64,000 bases of DNA from Plantago ovata (GCA_028274465.1 CM051457.1:61318899-61382898), one strand, 5' to 3'. Positions 11,263 to 22,789 are shown, numbered from the stretch's first letter. Notes: generated from the sequence alone by a model not told the origin. Program-made: numbers and translations.

Positions 11263-11794
11263 CTCCATACTTAGCATTTTTTCAAATTGGGAGGCAGTTG
11301 GGCATGCAGAAAATTAAAAAGGGGAGGCATTCGGAAAATCTACAACATTTCAAGCATGATAATTAAAGTCCTACAGGTCCGTTTACAGTTTAATTAGGTC
11401 CAATGCCGTTCTCAGGCAGATTACAACATTTCCGGCAAGGCAAAACAGGAAAAGAAATGGAATTGAAGGCATACACAGAAAATTCGAGCAAGAGAATAGC
11501 AAATTCAAGCGAAATGGAGAAGATTAAAGCAAGAAACTAAAGGAAAGAGATCGGAAACTTACTTGTTTATAAGGTGGTTGGAGATGGAAGCCTGAAAGGA
11601 AGCCGGAAAATCAACAAGTTGCCTGAAAATTGAGTTCTGACCACCGGTAATGCTCCTCGCGCTCTCTTGGTCTCGAATACGGCACTGCTCGATCACGAAA
11701 AGTTGCTCTCCGATTGCTTTTTTACGCTCCTCGCTCTCTCAAGTATGTTCGGCAGAAATTTTGGCAGAAAGTGAAAAACGAATTCGTTCCTCAC

Positions 11795-11804
11795 CTATTT
11801 ATAG
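11795..11804 (-). promoter_or_regulatory. TATA box for the antisense gene
   Basis: The minus strand reads CTATAAATAG, a consensus plant TATA box, about 800 nt upstream of the antisense ATG and inside the element. With the leader intron it suggests independent transcription of the antisense gene. Inference from sequence only. Confidence 0.5.
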
Positions 11805-12147
11805 AAGGGTATCCGAGGAATTTGAAACGTCGCTGCCCCTCGCGCCATCCGGACCGACCACGTGTCCAAGATCAACGGTCCAGATTGCAGCCGCCGGGCG
11901 AAATTCCTATTTTGTCCTCCGCGCTCCGGCTCCGGCTCGAAGACGCTCCCAAATCCGGAACGAATTACCTAACCACGGCAATAAATCCGCGGCGCGAGCA
12001 TCAGGCTACTCGAGACAAGCGGAGACAGATCGACGACCATGATCTGTCCTCCTAGGATCAACATCGCGGGAAATCTCAGAAACACGGAAACTCGACGACC
12101 ACGTGTCAGGAGACTGAGGAGCTGCCAATGCAGCTACCCTCTTCGAG

Positions 12148-12356
12148 ATTCCTTTTACACAAGTATCTCTCCGCGAGATACTTTGCTAGCAAAAAAGCGG
12201 CAGGAAGTCATTCCATTCCTTTTACACAAGTATCTCTCCACGAGATACTTTGCTAGCAAAAACATGAATATATCTCTCCTCGAGATTCCTTTTACACCAG
12301 TATCTCTCCGCGAGATACTTTGCAAGCAAAAAAGCGGCAGGAAGTCATTCCATTCC
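12148..12356 (+). repeat. Three ~67-70 bp tandem repeats in element B
   Basis: Three copies start at 12148, 12215 and 12285. Each holds an 8-bp inverted repeat, AGTATCTC / GAGATACT or a close variant, around a CG-containing 5-nt core (TCCGC, TCCAC). A TATA-like CCTATAAAAG (12439-12448) running into a long G tract follows downstream on the plus strand. They could be promoter or RNA-structure elements. Confidence 0.8.
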
Positions 12357-12589
12357 ACTAAGGAATACTTACCCGGATTCGATCTTTTCCCAGCAAAAAT
12401 ACCTCTTTTAATACGGTCCGAGCAACGTCTGCTCGCACCCTATAAAAGGGGGGGGGGAGGGAGAGATAGGAGGAGGGAAAGTTACCAAGTTGCGAATACG
12501 GAAATCTTTTTTCGCCCACTACTAGTCGAGGCTCCGCTCGACCTCTACTTCAACATAGTTCCTCAACTATCTTCTACAAAGATACTTGG

Positions 12590-12605
12590 AAACTAGGGGG
12601 ACATA
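12590..12605 (+). promoter_or_regulatory. Polypurine tract of element B
   Basis: The purine-rich AAACTAGGGGGACATA lies immediately before the 3' LTR start at 12606, where plus-strand priming occurs in LTR elements. Confidence 0.75.
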
Positions 12606-13361
12606 TGTTAGGGTTGAAATATGTCCAGTCCGCATGTACGAACTGGAGCGGTCTAAGAGCGCGACAAAGCATCATAGGCCGTCCCTCAAGGGGCACAACC
12701 ACACCCAAGTATGTCACTAAGGTGTGGATCGACCAACATAGGGTCCGACCATCACTGGGAGGACAACCCTCAAAATAAGCTCCTCTCAAGGACAAAGCTG
12801 CCAGTGGGCTCGAGGAGCATCTCTCTCGGGCTCGAGGAGACCTTACGTCAAGGTAACGCTCTTTGACAGAAACTGAGCAGGACACTACTCGCATCACCCA
12901 CGCACAAGGAAGGCACGAGGACCACAGAGCGGCCAGCCATGGTTGCTCTCCTGGGCCAAGGCCCACGGACCTCCTTAACGGGCCTGGGCCGAGGAAGGCC
13001 TCAATCCTAGCCGTACACGTGGCGTGATCCTACATGACCGGAAGCTGAAGGGTCTCAAGTATAAAAGGGCCTCATTTACTCCTCAACAGTAAGCATTAAT
13101 GACACCACACGAGCACCACTTTCACTACTCATACTAGGGAAGCCTCACAACTCCCTACTCGTAAAGTCGCCTCTCCGGTCTGATACCTTACAGACCGGGC
13201 AAGAGACACTAACCCCCCCCCTCTAGTCTATTTCAGGTACGAGGAAGCTACAAGAAGGCTCATTTCCTACCTTAGAGGAATACTACTAGAAGAAGAACTA
13301 GAAAGACTTAGACTAGTGACTCATTGCGAACTTAGAAAGAAACACGAATTACCCTTCAACA
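12606..13361 (+). repeat. Element B 3' LTR (756 bp)
   Basis: Begins TGTTAGGG and ends CCTTCAACA, followed by target duplication AAGTC. Near-identical to 5712-6155 over the shared part. A TATA-like ACCGGAAG...GTATAAAAGG segment lies near 13060-13070. Confidence 0.93.
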
Positions 13362-14226
13362 AAGTCAAAAGGCAAGATTACTAAAAGTAATCAGAAGATC
13401 TTTGCTGACAAATCTGAATCAAGTAAGGTTGCTGACACAAAAGCTCAGCATTCTCCGAAAAGTGGACTCGGTTTCAAAACCAAGCAAAGTCAACTTTTTC
13501 ACGAGTATAAGCAAAGTCAGCAATGATACTTCAAAGAGATGAACAAAATCAAGCCTAAGAGTTCTGAAAAGACTCTAAATGCTAGGGCTAGAAGGAACCT
13601 TGCTAGAAAAGAACTTACTGAAAAGTATGTTCAGCAAAAAGGTCAACCGAGCAAGACACCACATCAGAAAGTGGACTTGATCAGCACGAATCAAAAGTCT
13701 TTCAGGTCAAAACCTCCTAGTTCCTCAGCAAGTAGAAAGCAAGTCAAAGTTGAAAAACTTAAGACTTGGGTTTCCACTGGACGCATTCTTTAACATGTTA
13801 ATGTACATCCAATATTGGATAATTAACTTGTTTGCTCTTGATTGTGCAGACTTCAGCCACGGACACAAACGATGCAATCTGGCACTTTGACAGTGGTTGT
13901 GGAAAGCACATGACGGGAAACAAGAATAACCTTATAAACTATAGACGGTGGTCTAAAGGTCCACCAATAAGGTTTGCTGGTGGAGGCTCTGGTTCTACAA
14001 AAGGCTATGGTGACGTGAAGTTAGGATGCATTACCATTACTTGAGTTCTTTATGTCAAAATTCTTAAGTTTAATCTTTTCAGCATGAGTCAGTTTGCTGA
14101 TAAAGGATACTTCATCAAAATCAAAAAGTGATGAATGTAAACTTATAGACTTCGAGACTAAAAAGGTTATTATGATTGCAAGAAAATCAGGAGGCTTATA
14201 CACCGTAGATTGGTCTTCAGCAATCG
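13362..14226 (+). pseudogene. Element A linker end, aspartic protease and pre-integrase region
   Basis: After the B target duplication the Lys/Ser-rich linker resumes to about 13793. The protease follows: WHFDSGCGKHMTG (about 13880-13918) is the copia retropepsin active site, with the catalytic Asp of DSG at 13889-13897. The frame closes at 14044, and decayed sequence of the type 'LYVK.LKFNLFSMSQFADKG' continues to the integrase. A stop-containing 60-nt stretch at 13794-13852 ending in TTGTGCAG separates linker and protease; it may be a decayed short intron or an insertion. Confidence 0.82.
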
Positions 14227-15461
14227 TTGAAAAATGCCTTGTCTCATATCACGATTGCCTTGCTGTTATGGCATAAACGAACAAGTCATCTAAACTTCAA
14301 GACGCTTAATAAGCTGTCTAAAAAGGCACTTGTAGTTGGATTACCTAAGGTTACTTTTAAGAAGGATGGTGTTTGCAATGCATGTCAGCAAGGAAAGCAA
14401 ACCAAATCTTCTTTCAAGAACAAGGCAGTACCGTCAACTACAAAACCTTTACAACTCTTGCACATGGACTTGTTTGAATCTTCTTCAACAAGCTATGCTG
14501 GTAAGAAGTATGGTCTGGTCGTGGTGGATGACTATTCAAGATTCACTTGTGTAGTATTCATCAAGCACAAATCTGAAACTAGGACTGAAAATACCTAACT
14601 TGCTGAATAAGCTTGAAGTCATGAAAAATGACAAGGTAAAAGTCATAAGGACGGACCATGGTACTAAGTTTGTAAACCAGTACATAACTGAGTATTGCAC
14701 CTCAAAAGGCATACAACATCAGTTATCCTCAGTAAGGACACCACAACAAAACGGTGTTGCTGAACGGAAGAATCGCACCCTAAAAGAAGCCGCAAGAACA
14801 ATGCTTGCTGACACTTAAATAAGTGAGGCTTTACTGGGTTGAAGCGATTAATACCGCCTGTTACACTCAAAACAGATGTTTGATTACTAAGGAATACAAC
14901 AAAACTCCTTATGAATTGTTTGTTGGAAGGCCTCCTAATATCACTCATCTAAGAGTATTTGGTTGCAACTGTTTTGTTCTTAATAACGGTAGAGAATACC
15001 TAATAACATTTCAACCAAAGGCAGACGAAGCAATATTTCTCGGTTACTCCTTGCATAGTAAAGCTTATAGAGTTTACAACAAAAAGGCACAAAAGATCGA
15101 AGAATCAGTGCATGTTGTATTCTACGAAAAGACACAAGGAGTGCCTGCTGAAGAAGAAATATCAGAATGTATGAAAAAGTTAATCATACATGAGCAAAGA
15201 TCTGAATCTAATGCTAGGCAAATCAAGTCAATTGAACTAAATGATGATTCTGACAATGACTCTCCTCCCCCAAGTCATGACAAGATAAATATAGTTCACG
15301 ACAAGGAATTTCCATCAAAAGACGCAGTTGCTCCGGAAGTTGCTGAAACTATGCAACCTCCAGTGCCTGCTGATGAGCTACCACAATCGAGCAATGCTGA
15401 ACAGGCAGTTGCTGATGAACCAGTCTCAGCAGAAACACAAAATCCCAGTAGTACTGAATAA
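14227..15461 (+). pseudogene. Element A integrase (copia type)
   Basis: Covers the zinc-binding region (LWHKRTSHLNFKTLNKLSKK ... CNACQQGKQ, an HHCC pattern), the catalytic core with HMDLFE, RTDHGTKF and PQQNGVAERKNRT carrying the D, D and E positions, and the C-terminal part with FLGYSLHSKAYRVYNKK. The core normally reads TDNG; here it is TDHG, a substitution beside the second Asp. Stops at about 14596 and 14816 and frame changes break it into three pieces. The final ~100 residues are an acidic linker to RT. Confidence 0.88.
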
Positions 15462-15560
15462 GTACATACTGAAGAGTCACATGCTGATGAGCAAACATAT
15501 CCAGATCCAACAAACAGAAAACCTGTTAATAAATGGATTAGAGATCATCCCTCTACGGAT

Positions 15561-16497
15561 ATGATTGGTGATATTAATAAACGCCATGTGACTAGATCCA
15601 AAGCTTCTACTACACATGGACTTGCTGAAGAAGCAATTATCGTTGAAGTAGAATCATTGTTCTCTTGCTTTGTTTCAGAAATTGAACCTAAAACCATAGA
15701 AGAAGCTTTAAGGCATTCTGAATGGATAAAGGCAATGCAAGAAGAACTGGATCAATTTGAAAGGAACAAAGTCTGGAAACTTGTACCACTTGCTGAAGGC
15801 AAGAAAGCTATTGGTACAAAATGGGTGTTCAGAAACAAGCTGAGTGAGTCTGGTGAAGTAACAAGAAATAAAGCACGTTTAGTTGCTCAAGTTTACTGTC
15901 AGACTGAAGGATTGGACTATGATGAGTCTTATGCACCAGTTACAAGATTGGATGCAATTAGGCTTTTCTTGGCCTTTGCTGCTCACAATGACTTCATTGT
16001 TTACCGAATGGATGTTAAAAGTGCATTCTTGAATGGTGAACTTGCTGAAGAAGTCTACTTAGAACAACCCCCTGGCTTTGAACTTCCCTCAGAAACCAAG
16101 ATGGTATACAAGCTTCAGAAAAGCTGTATATGGTCTAAAGCAAGCACCAAGAGCATGGTATGATACCTTGGCTAAGTTCTTGCTGGATAATGGTTTGAAG
16201 AAAGGTGAAGTTGACAAAACCTTATTTACCATGAACCATGATGGTAAAATACTCTTAGTTCAAATCTATGTGGATGACATAATTTTTGGATCTAAGGACA
16301 AGCAACTTTGTGATGATTTTGCCAAACTCATGACAAACAAGTGTGAAATGAGTATGATGAGAAAATTGAATTATTTCCTAGGATTGCAAGTCAAGCAACT
16401 CAAAGATGGAATATTCATAAATCAAGCAAAGTATGCGAAAGAAATGCTCATAAAGTTTAGGATCAAAGAGGAAGAGAAACCTGAAAGATCCCTATGA
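15561..16497 (+). pseudogene. Element A reverse transcriptase (copia type)
   Basis: Translation gives [47 protein letters not shown] and, after a frame change near 16120, [12 protein letters not shown] and IYVDDIIFG (about 16262-16290), the catalytic YVDD motif. This is RVT_2, the copia reverse transcriptase. One frameshift separates the finger/palm halves, and the ORF ends prematurely before RNase H. Confidence 0.92.
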
Positions 16498-16511
16498 GTG
16501 TTGGTACATAA

Positions 16512-17128
16512 TTGGGCTATACTAAAGAAGATAAAAGCGTTGTAGAACGCAAGTATAGGAAGTTCATTGGTTCCTTGATGTACTTCACAGCAAGTAGACC
16601 TGACATTCAGTATGCTGTTTGTCTGTGTGCAAGATTCCAATCTGATCCAAGAGAATCACACTACAAAAAGGCAATCAAGATACTGAAATATGTCAAAGGA
16701 ACAGTCAATGTTGGATTATGGTATCCTAAAGATTCTGGACTAGAATTGGTTGGTTATTCTGATGCTGATCATGGAGGATCAACTCTTGATAGAAAAAGTA
16801 CCTCTGGAACTTGTCAGTTTTTGGGTACTAGATTAATATCATGGTTCAGCAAGAATTATGAGATTATGGTATTTCTGCAAAGAAAACACCAATCTTTTGT
16901 GATAATACGAGTGCTATTGCTATCACGCAAAATCCTAAGTTTCACTCTACGACCAAACACATCGATATTAGACATCATTTCATTAGAGATCATGTGGAAA
17001 AGGGAGATATTGAGGTTGTGAAAGTAGGTACTGATGATCAACTTGCTGACATCTTTACCAAGCCCCTACCAGATAATAGGTTCGCAATGCTAAGGTATAA
17101 CCTTGGATTGATTGAACTACCTCAATAA
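16512..17128 (+). pseudogene. Element A RNase H (copia type)
   Basis: Starts at SLMYFTASRPDIQYAVCLCA and includes GYSDADHGGSTLDRKSTSG, the RNase H segment with the first catalytic Asp. Sequence between ISWFSKN and the later FCDNTSAIAITQNP is shortened and frame-shifted, so the conserved 'AEYVAA' helix is missing. It ends with DQLADIFTKPLP and a stop at about 17127, the normal end of copia Pol. Confidence 0.88.
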
Positions 17129-18025
17129 AAGATACATTCGGCAGAATGCTGAAACATGTATTCAACAAGCCAAAGTATTCTTACTTAAAAGCTCCGTCCA
17201 CTAATTTCTTCTAAGAAATGATAGGTCACTACATGATTGCTGAAACAGGCATTCAGCAAGTAATTCCTTCAAAACCGGTATTTGTTAGGAAACTTGATCA
17301 CTTGCTGAGACGGGCACTCAGTAAGAGAAAAACCTTAAAGATTGCTGAAACGGGCATTCAGACAATCAAAGATACTGAAACAGGTATTCAAGTATCAATG
17401 GAATATTCTGAAACGGGAACGCAGAAAAAGAGCAAAACTCTTTTCTCAGATTTTACCAAAGGATCTCTCAAGTACAAAAGAATTTACTGATACGGGAACT
17501 CAGAAATATCTTTTAAACTTAAGGAAATATGAGATATCTAAGTAAGGGGGAACTTTCAGCAAGTATCTAGGCTATTTATGCAAACTCACAGAAAAGATTC
17601 TTGTCTATTTCAGCAAGTAATCTAATACCATAAAACTCGGTAAAATCAATTTGTGACGTTAATCGGGCACAGATAAACTCGTAATAATCATGACATGAAA
17701 TACAATCGTGGCCATTGATTAAAAGGAGTTATTGATCTAACGGTTAACAAAACGAAGAGAGAGAGCGCTCTGACGGTTTTAGTTAGTGGGCCACTACGCA
17801 TTCAATGCAAAGGCTCCACTAACGCCTTTGTTTCCCTGTTTTACCCTTGCTGAGAACTCAAATCGATGAGTTTCTCACACATCACAGACACTATATAAAG
17901 AAGGAGTTAGAGAAATGACAAAATTCTTTAACTCACATTTCCTTTCTCTGCAAATTTTAGCCTGAATCTACTGTACCTCCGGTCAAAAAGCAAACTATCT
18001 TTTTCGTACACATTTTTCTTCTCTA
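17129..18025 (+). other. Element A post-pol spacer with repeated CTGAA/TTCAG units and a TATA box
   Basis: Between 17145 and 17510 about seven degenerate copies of TGCTGAAACGGGCATTCAG occur, each an inverted repeat (CTGAA / TTCAG) with a 7-nt spacer, 30-70 bp apart. A PPT-like AAGTAAGGGGGAACT lies near 17540. CTATATAAAG at 17891-17900 looks like a TATA box about 135 nt before the env-like gene. No solid gene is present. Confidence 0.65.
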
Positions 18026-19152
18026 TATAAAGAAATTGCACCAAAGAGACAGTCCTCTAAGACCTCCAAGTCGTCTAAGGTTGACAGTGTTGAGAAACGC
18101 ACTGCTCCGGTGACTACTCCGGCAACAAACTCAACGAAAGTTGTGTTGAAAAACGATAGAATCTCTAAAAAACCTATGCCTCCTTCATATCTTGACACTG
18201 CAAAGTGTGAGATGATGATGCAATGGGGCGGATTTGCAAAAGAGAAGTATATTCGATACTTCTATGAACAAGAACTTGACGGTGACAATGAAGAGGCGCT
18301 TGAATTTATCAAGAAGCAAGGCCTTATTCATTTTATAACTGCTCGCACCAAGCAAGTGAGCATGTTAGACACAATGGAGTTCTACAACAATGCAAAAAAA
18401 TCTAGTCTCTAACTGATAGTAAAGGAGTCACTGAAAAAGTGATCTTTACTACAGTTCAGAACACGCAAATCGTCGTGAAATAGACTGATTTAGCGGAAAT
18501 CTTTCAGATTCCAACCACTGGAACTGAAGATGACGTCACTGCAACTGATGAAGAAATTGAAGCCTTCTATAGTGACGTCAGAAATGAGAAAATGAAGAAA
18601 GGAGAGATTGCTCCCGTGACTTGGACAAAGCACGTTAAGAGGAAGCATCTCTGCCATTCACTTGGTCTAGTAGCTCTACTGCTGATTAAAGTTTTGGACT
18701 CCCAAGTTGGAGGAATAGACCAAGTAGGCCTGAGAAGGTGGCCGCTGCTGATGCATATCTATGAAAATAAAACGGAGCTTAACTGGGCTAAGTACATTTT
18801 CAACAGACTTGTTTATTGTGTTACTAAGTTCAAGGTTAAGGTGGAAGACAACAAAGTCTCACCTTCCTTCCCAGTTATGTATGGAATAAAGATATGCTAT
18901 ATCCTTGAACATTTCAGGATTCAGCTGAGAAACCCATTGCCAATCAAGAAATCTGTATGCAATGTGGGAAGATCCTTCTACAAGCAGAATGTACCTAAGA
19001 TTGTTGGCAAGAAACTTGAAAAATCTAAAAAGGCAACAGCTGCAGATGTTGTCAGCACAAGTCAGCAAGAAAGGTATACAACAGCTGCAGATGTCACCAC
19101 TCAGCAACTTAGAGATGAAACTGCTGTAGATGGTGGTGACAATGATGAAATT
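18026..19152 (+). pseudogene. Element A env-like gene, part 1 (N-terminal half)
   Basis: The reading begins near IAPKRQSSK (18035), where an ATG appears mutated to ATT, and runs on through PPSYLDTAKCEMMMQWG, a stop at about 18411, then IFQIPTTGTEDDVTATDEE and LNWAKYIFNRLVYCVTKFK. The pattern resembles the plant 'putative transposon protein' (Transposase_32-like) domain found in the post-pol gene of Sireviruses and Athila elements. I see no signal peptide or membrane segment here, so 'env-like' is a positional name only. The solo LTR L interrupts it at 19152. Confidence 0.72.
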
Positions 19153-21637
19153 TGTAACGCCCCGTTTTTTTTTATTTTATTATTTATTTATTTCAATTAT
19201 TTAATTACATGAATACTTTAATTTATTTGGCATTTAATTAATTTACTTCCTGCGTGACCAAATTTGAATTCGAACTAGAAGACTACACCGTTTAATGGAC
19301 CGATTACCTTTAGATTTGGACCAAGAGAATTATTGGCCCAATCTCAAGTTCAGTCAAAACCCTAAACCTACCTAATTGACCCCATCTTTCCCACTACTCC
19401 TCTTTCTCTTCATTCCTTCGCCCACCATCAACATACAACTTCACTGTCCTCTCTTCAAATCTTCATCACCTTACCACCATTATCATCATTGTTTCTCATC
19501 ATCATCACTTTTCACTAATTAATTATCATTACCTCCATTATCATCATCAATTGTCATCACCTACATCATCACCTACGACGACCATCATCAATTCATCACC
19601 ATCTCCGCTCCGATTCAACCCTGCCCGACTCTGTTTTTGTTCGATCGGTTCCTCGTTCTCCGTCCAGTCGCCGGTAAGAGCTACTTCCTCCGTTTCGCTC
19701 GTCCTGGGCCCGATTTACATGTGAATCTTTTTTAACTTCGTTTCTTTTCTTTTTTTATTCTCAGTTTGATTCGCTTCGGTGACTGTTCGAATGTAAAATC
19801 CCTGGAATCCATTTAATTTTGTTTTTTTTAATTTGACTGTTCTACCCCTTTTCCACCTCTGCCTTGAAACTGAACCTTGAACTTGGACTTAGGGTAGTAC
19901 ATGTTCGATTTTTGTTGTTGATGTGGACTGAATGTTGGCTGGTTTGACCCTACGAGGTTGTATGGTTCTGATTGTGATGGATGTTGACCGAATTCGAATT
20001 AAGACTGAAATTTGACTGTTTGGGGAAAAGGTTGAGACTGACCTGGGTTCGTTTTGGATTCATTGGACTTGTTTGATATGATTTAGCTTATGTCGGGGTT
20101 GTTTTAGAATTTTTGAGAACTGTATGGACTTATTTGCGAATTGAGGTTGACCGTATTGATTAACTGAGGACTAAAATGTAAACCGTGTAATTCTTTTGGA
20201 CTGTTAAGCTTGATTTTAAAACTTGAGGTAATTGTTTGGTTTTCGAAACATAAAGAGGGGCTATTCTGTAAATGTACCTTGAAGGGCAAAATGGTAATTT
20301 TACTACTGAACAGTAGGTTAGCCGTTTTAAACTGGTTTTTGTTTCTGAAAAGGGGTTACTCTGTTTTACTGCGTTAACTGAGAGTTACTTTTGTATTTTT
20401 AAACTTTTCAAATCAAGGTTAAAGATCTTTTATTAAAGGTTGTTCGTGTTTAAATACTTTTTCTCTTGATGTTAAGAAACTACTTGACTTGATAGCTTAG
20501 TGGGTTATGTTTTGAGAGACTAACTTAGAGGTCCCGAGTTCGAGCCCCTCCACTGCCACTTCTTTACCGACATTTTTATTTTCATTCGTTTAGCTTTGGT
20601 TCGACTTCTAGTTCTTAACTAGATACTTCCTGTATAGGTTCTCCGACCGATAGCTCTTAACTCGCTGTGCTTTTAAGGATCTTTGCTTGCAAGTTTAAGG
20701 TGAGTGTTCACCCCTAAACTTATCTATCTGCGAAAAACTGGAAGGCTATGTGACTATCTGTATCTATTACTATATTCTGTTAAATCGTATACTTCCGCGT
20801 AAAAGTAACTAAGTCCTAAGTATGACTATTTACTTTCTTGTTTATTGCTACTCTGTTCTGGATTAACTTTTCTGCAGGAACACTTCTCGGTGTTTGATTG
20901 TTAGTATCTGTTTGATTTGTATATGTGTTATCTGTTTCTATGTTACCGGTCGATTAGGTCGTAATTAGGTAGGCCTGGGTAGTGGAGGACTATCGGGTTT
21001 GCTTGATTATTGCCTAGTCTAATCCCTTTTAGGCGCGAGGCAGAAGTCGCTGAGGTCTATTAGGGTCGTAGGTTCTGTTTCCCCAAAGTACACGGGGGTT
21101 TCTGTCCGGAGTTGTATACTCTCTGGAGGGAGCTATAAGGGCTATTGGGAGTAGGAGCAATAAGGCAGGCTGCACCAACGGAGTTCGACTTATCTGTTCT
21201 GTCTTTCTGTTCTATTATCTGTTCTGTTTGTTATATTATCTGCTGAAAAGGATTTTGATTTCAAAAACTGTTTACTTTCTGTTTGTTAACTTAGAAACTC
21301 ACTGAGATCCTTTATCTCACACTCTCTTTGATTTCAAAATTCCTTCCTTCCAGATACTACTGAGGATGCACGCGAGTAGGATGCCAGCGACTGAGAGAAG
21401 GGTCTGGGGTGTCTTTGGGAATTTATTTCAAAATAAGAAGATGAAACTTTTCACTGTCTTCAATAGTTGTTATTCATTTGATTTCTAAGTTACCGTTGGA
21501 TATTTACTTGATTCTGTTAGCGTTGTGCGCGTCAAACATTATTATGGCATTTATTGCCGACCGTTGTTTTTAAAATTATTTCGGATTTTCTCCTTTCAAG
21601 AAATTATTTTGTTTTAAAAAAAACTGGTACCGTTACA
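19153..21637 (+). mobile_element. Element L: solo LTR (about 2.5 kb)
   Basis: Starts TGTAACGCCCCG and ends ACCGTTACA, an inverted terminal pair common in plant Ty3/gypsy LTRs of the Tekay/Del kind. Flanks are AAATT (19148-19152) and AAACT (21638-21642), an imperfect 5-bp duplication. No internal genes, PBS or second LTR are visible, so it is best read as a solo LTR left by recombination. Orientation is not proven. ORFs inside it are short and unrelated to known proteins. Confidence 0.75.
20491..20560 (+). other. tRNA-like A-box/B-box segment inside solo LTR L
   Basis: TAGCTTAGTGG (20493-20503) resembles a Pol III A box and, about 27 nt later, GAGTTCGAGCC (20536-20546) a B box. The spacing is close to that in tRNA genes. 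The arms do not form a clear cloverleaf, so it is a tRNA-derived or tRNA-like fragment rather than a functional gene. Confidence 0.45.
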
Positions 21638-22573
21638 AAACTGCTCTAGATGGTGATCATGCTGACACCACTACTCCCATTGCTGAAAATGCAACTACTG
21701 ACGCCTCTGCTGGGAAACTGGAAAAATCAAAGAAGAAAAAGTGGAAAGCTGATGATGACACTCAGACTGCAGCGTCATCAGCAAACCATGTCCCCAAGAG
21801 AAAAAGGACAAATAACCCAAGGAAGAAAACACTGGCTCGCAAGTCGAGCAGACAATTCCCAAGCAGTTGCTGAAACGCAAGTTCCAGTAGATGTTGCTGA
21901 GGTGGTTACTGAAACCTATGTCCGCAATGTTGAAGTGTTTGCGGAAGCCTTCAACAATAAACTTAATGTTGATGCATCTACTGAGAATAGACCACAAGGC
22001 AGTGGAAATAAAATTCCTGCCCAAGTCCCAGATATCTACATTGGAGATAATCTTGATGACCAAACTCTGGAACCGGTTACTGATATCGCTGTAGATATAA
22101 GAACCGCGGCACTTGCTGATGCTGCTAAAAAGATGGTTGCTGAACAAGCAACTCATCAGGTTGCTGAAGAACCAGTTGCTGAGACACCAATGGTTCAAGT
22201 TCCAGAAGTTGCTGAAGAAACACAAGAAGCATTATTCAACGACGCATCTCGTGATGCTGAGAATACTGGCCCCAGTTCACCAAAGACATCAATTGAAAAA
22301 GTCCAGCTTGTACTGGAAGCTTTAAGCCAACAAATGGAATTGGATATTGAAGAATCATCCAACAAATCCATTGATGTTTTTATGACAAACAGTGAGCTTA
22401 AGGGTTAAGATGCTTCTGCTCAACTTATCATTTCAGAGACAAGGGAGATTGCTGAAACCGCACAGCTTTCTCAAACAGAGCAAGCCAAGAAGTCTGCTGA
22501 AGAAACAGTCCCAGAAATTGAAGAAACTATTAATGCTGAAAGGACTGAGCCACAACCTGTCCTTCTTCAGCAG

Positions 22574-22648
22574 GTATATAACTCAACCTTCAGTAAAACA
22601 TCATTTTTTGAAACTTATTCTTTTGCTAATATTATGATATCTCTACAG
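22574..22648 (+). other. Putative intron 1 of env-like gene (75 nt)
   Basis: Donor CAGCAG|GTATAT, acceptor ATCTCTACAG; T-rich, phase 0, length divisible by three and free of in-frame stops, so retention also leaves an open frame. Confidence 0.65.
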
Positions 22649-22717
22649 ACTTCTCAAGATGCAAGTCAGATGGTTGCTGAAGCCTCTGCACCAGAATCAA
22701 CACCCCCTGCTCAGCAG

Positions 22718-22789
22718 GTAGTTAACATTTTTGGTAATAAAACTAAGTTTGACAACTTAGTACTTGTATCTAACTCATATTTATTTCAG
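22718..22789 (+). other. Putative intron 2 of env-like gene (72 nt)
   Basis: Donor CAGCAG|GTAGTT, acceptor TTTATTTCAG; phase 0, divisible by three, open if retained. The upstream exon is 69 nt. Confidence 0.68.

Larger units (their letters stand above)
5712..13361 (+). mobile_element. Element B: young Ty3/gypsy element with antisense spliced gene
   Basis: Bounded by LTRs beginning TGTTAGGG and ending CCTTCAACA, with a perfect 5-bp target duplication AAGTC (5707-5711 and 13362-13366) in the Gag-Pol linker of A. The two LTRs differ at only two sites by eye over the ~444 comparable bases. The sense strand carries a decayed Ty3 integrase relic; the antisense strand carries a spliced Transposase_28-like gene. 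The element contains a 100-N gap, so gag, protease, RT and RNase H are not visible. The antisense ORF between pol and 3' LTR recalls extra antisense ORFs described in Tat-lineage plant elements; that lineage call is inference. Confidence 0.9.

Noticed and set aside
13794-13852. Possible intron between the A Gag-Pol linker and protease
   Set aside because: It ends in TTGTGCAG, but the only GT donors give 47-55 nt, shorter than usual plant introns, and no frame test is possible next to other stops.
19153-21637. Solo LTR L considered as a host gene with introns
   Set aside because: Several GT/AG-like sites exist, but terminal TGTAACG/CGTTACA and near-identical 5-bp flanks inside a disrupted gene fit an LTR; no ORF of note.
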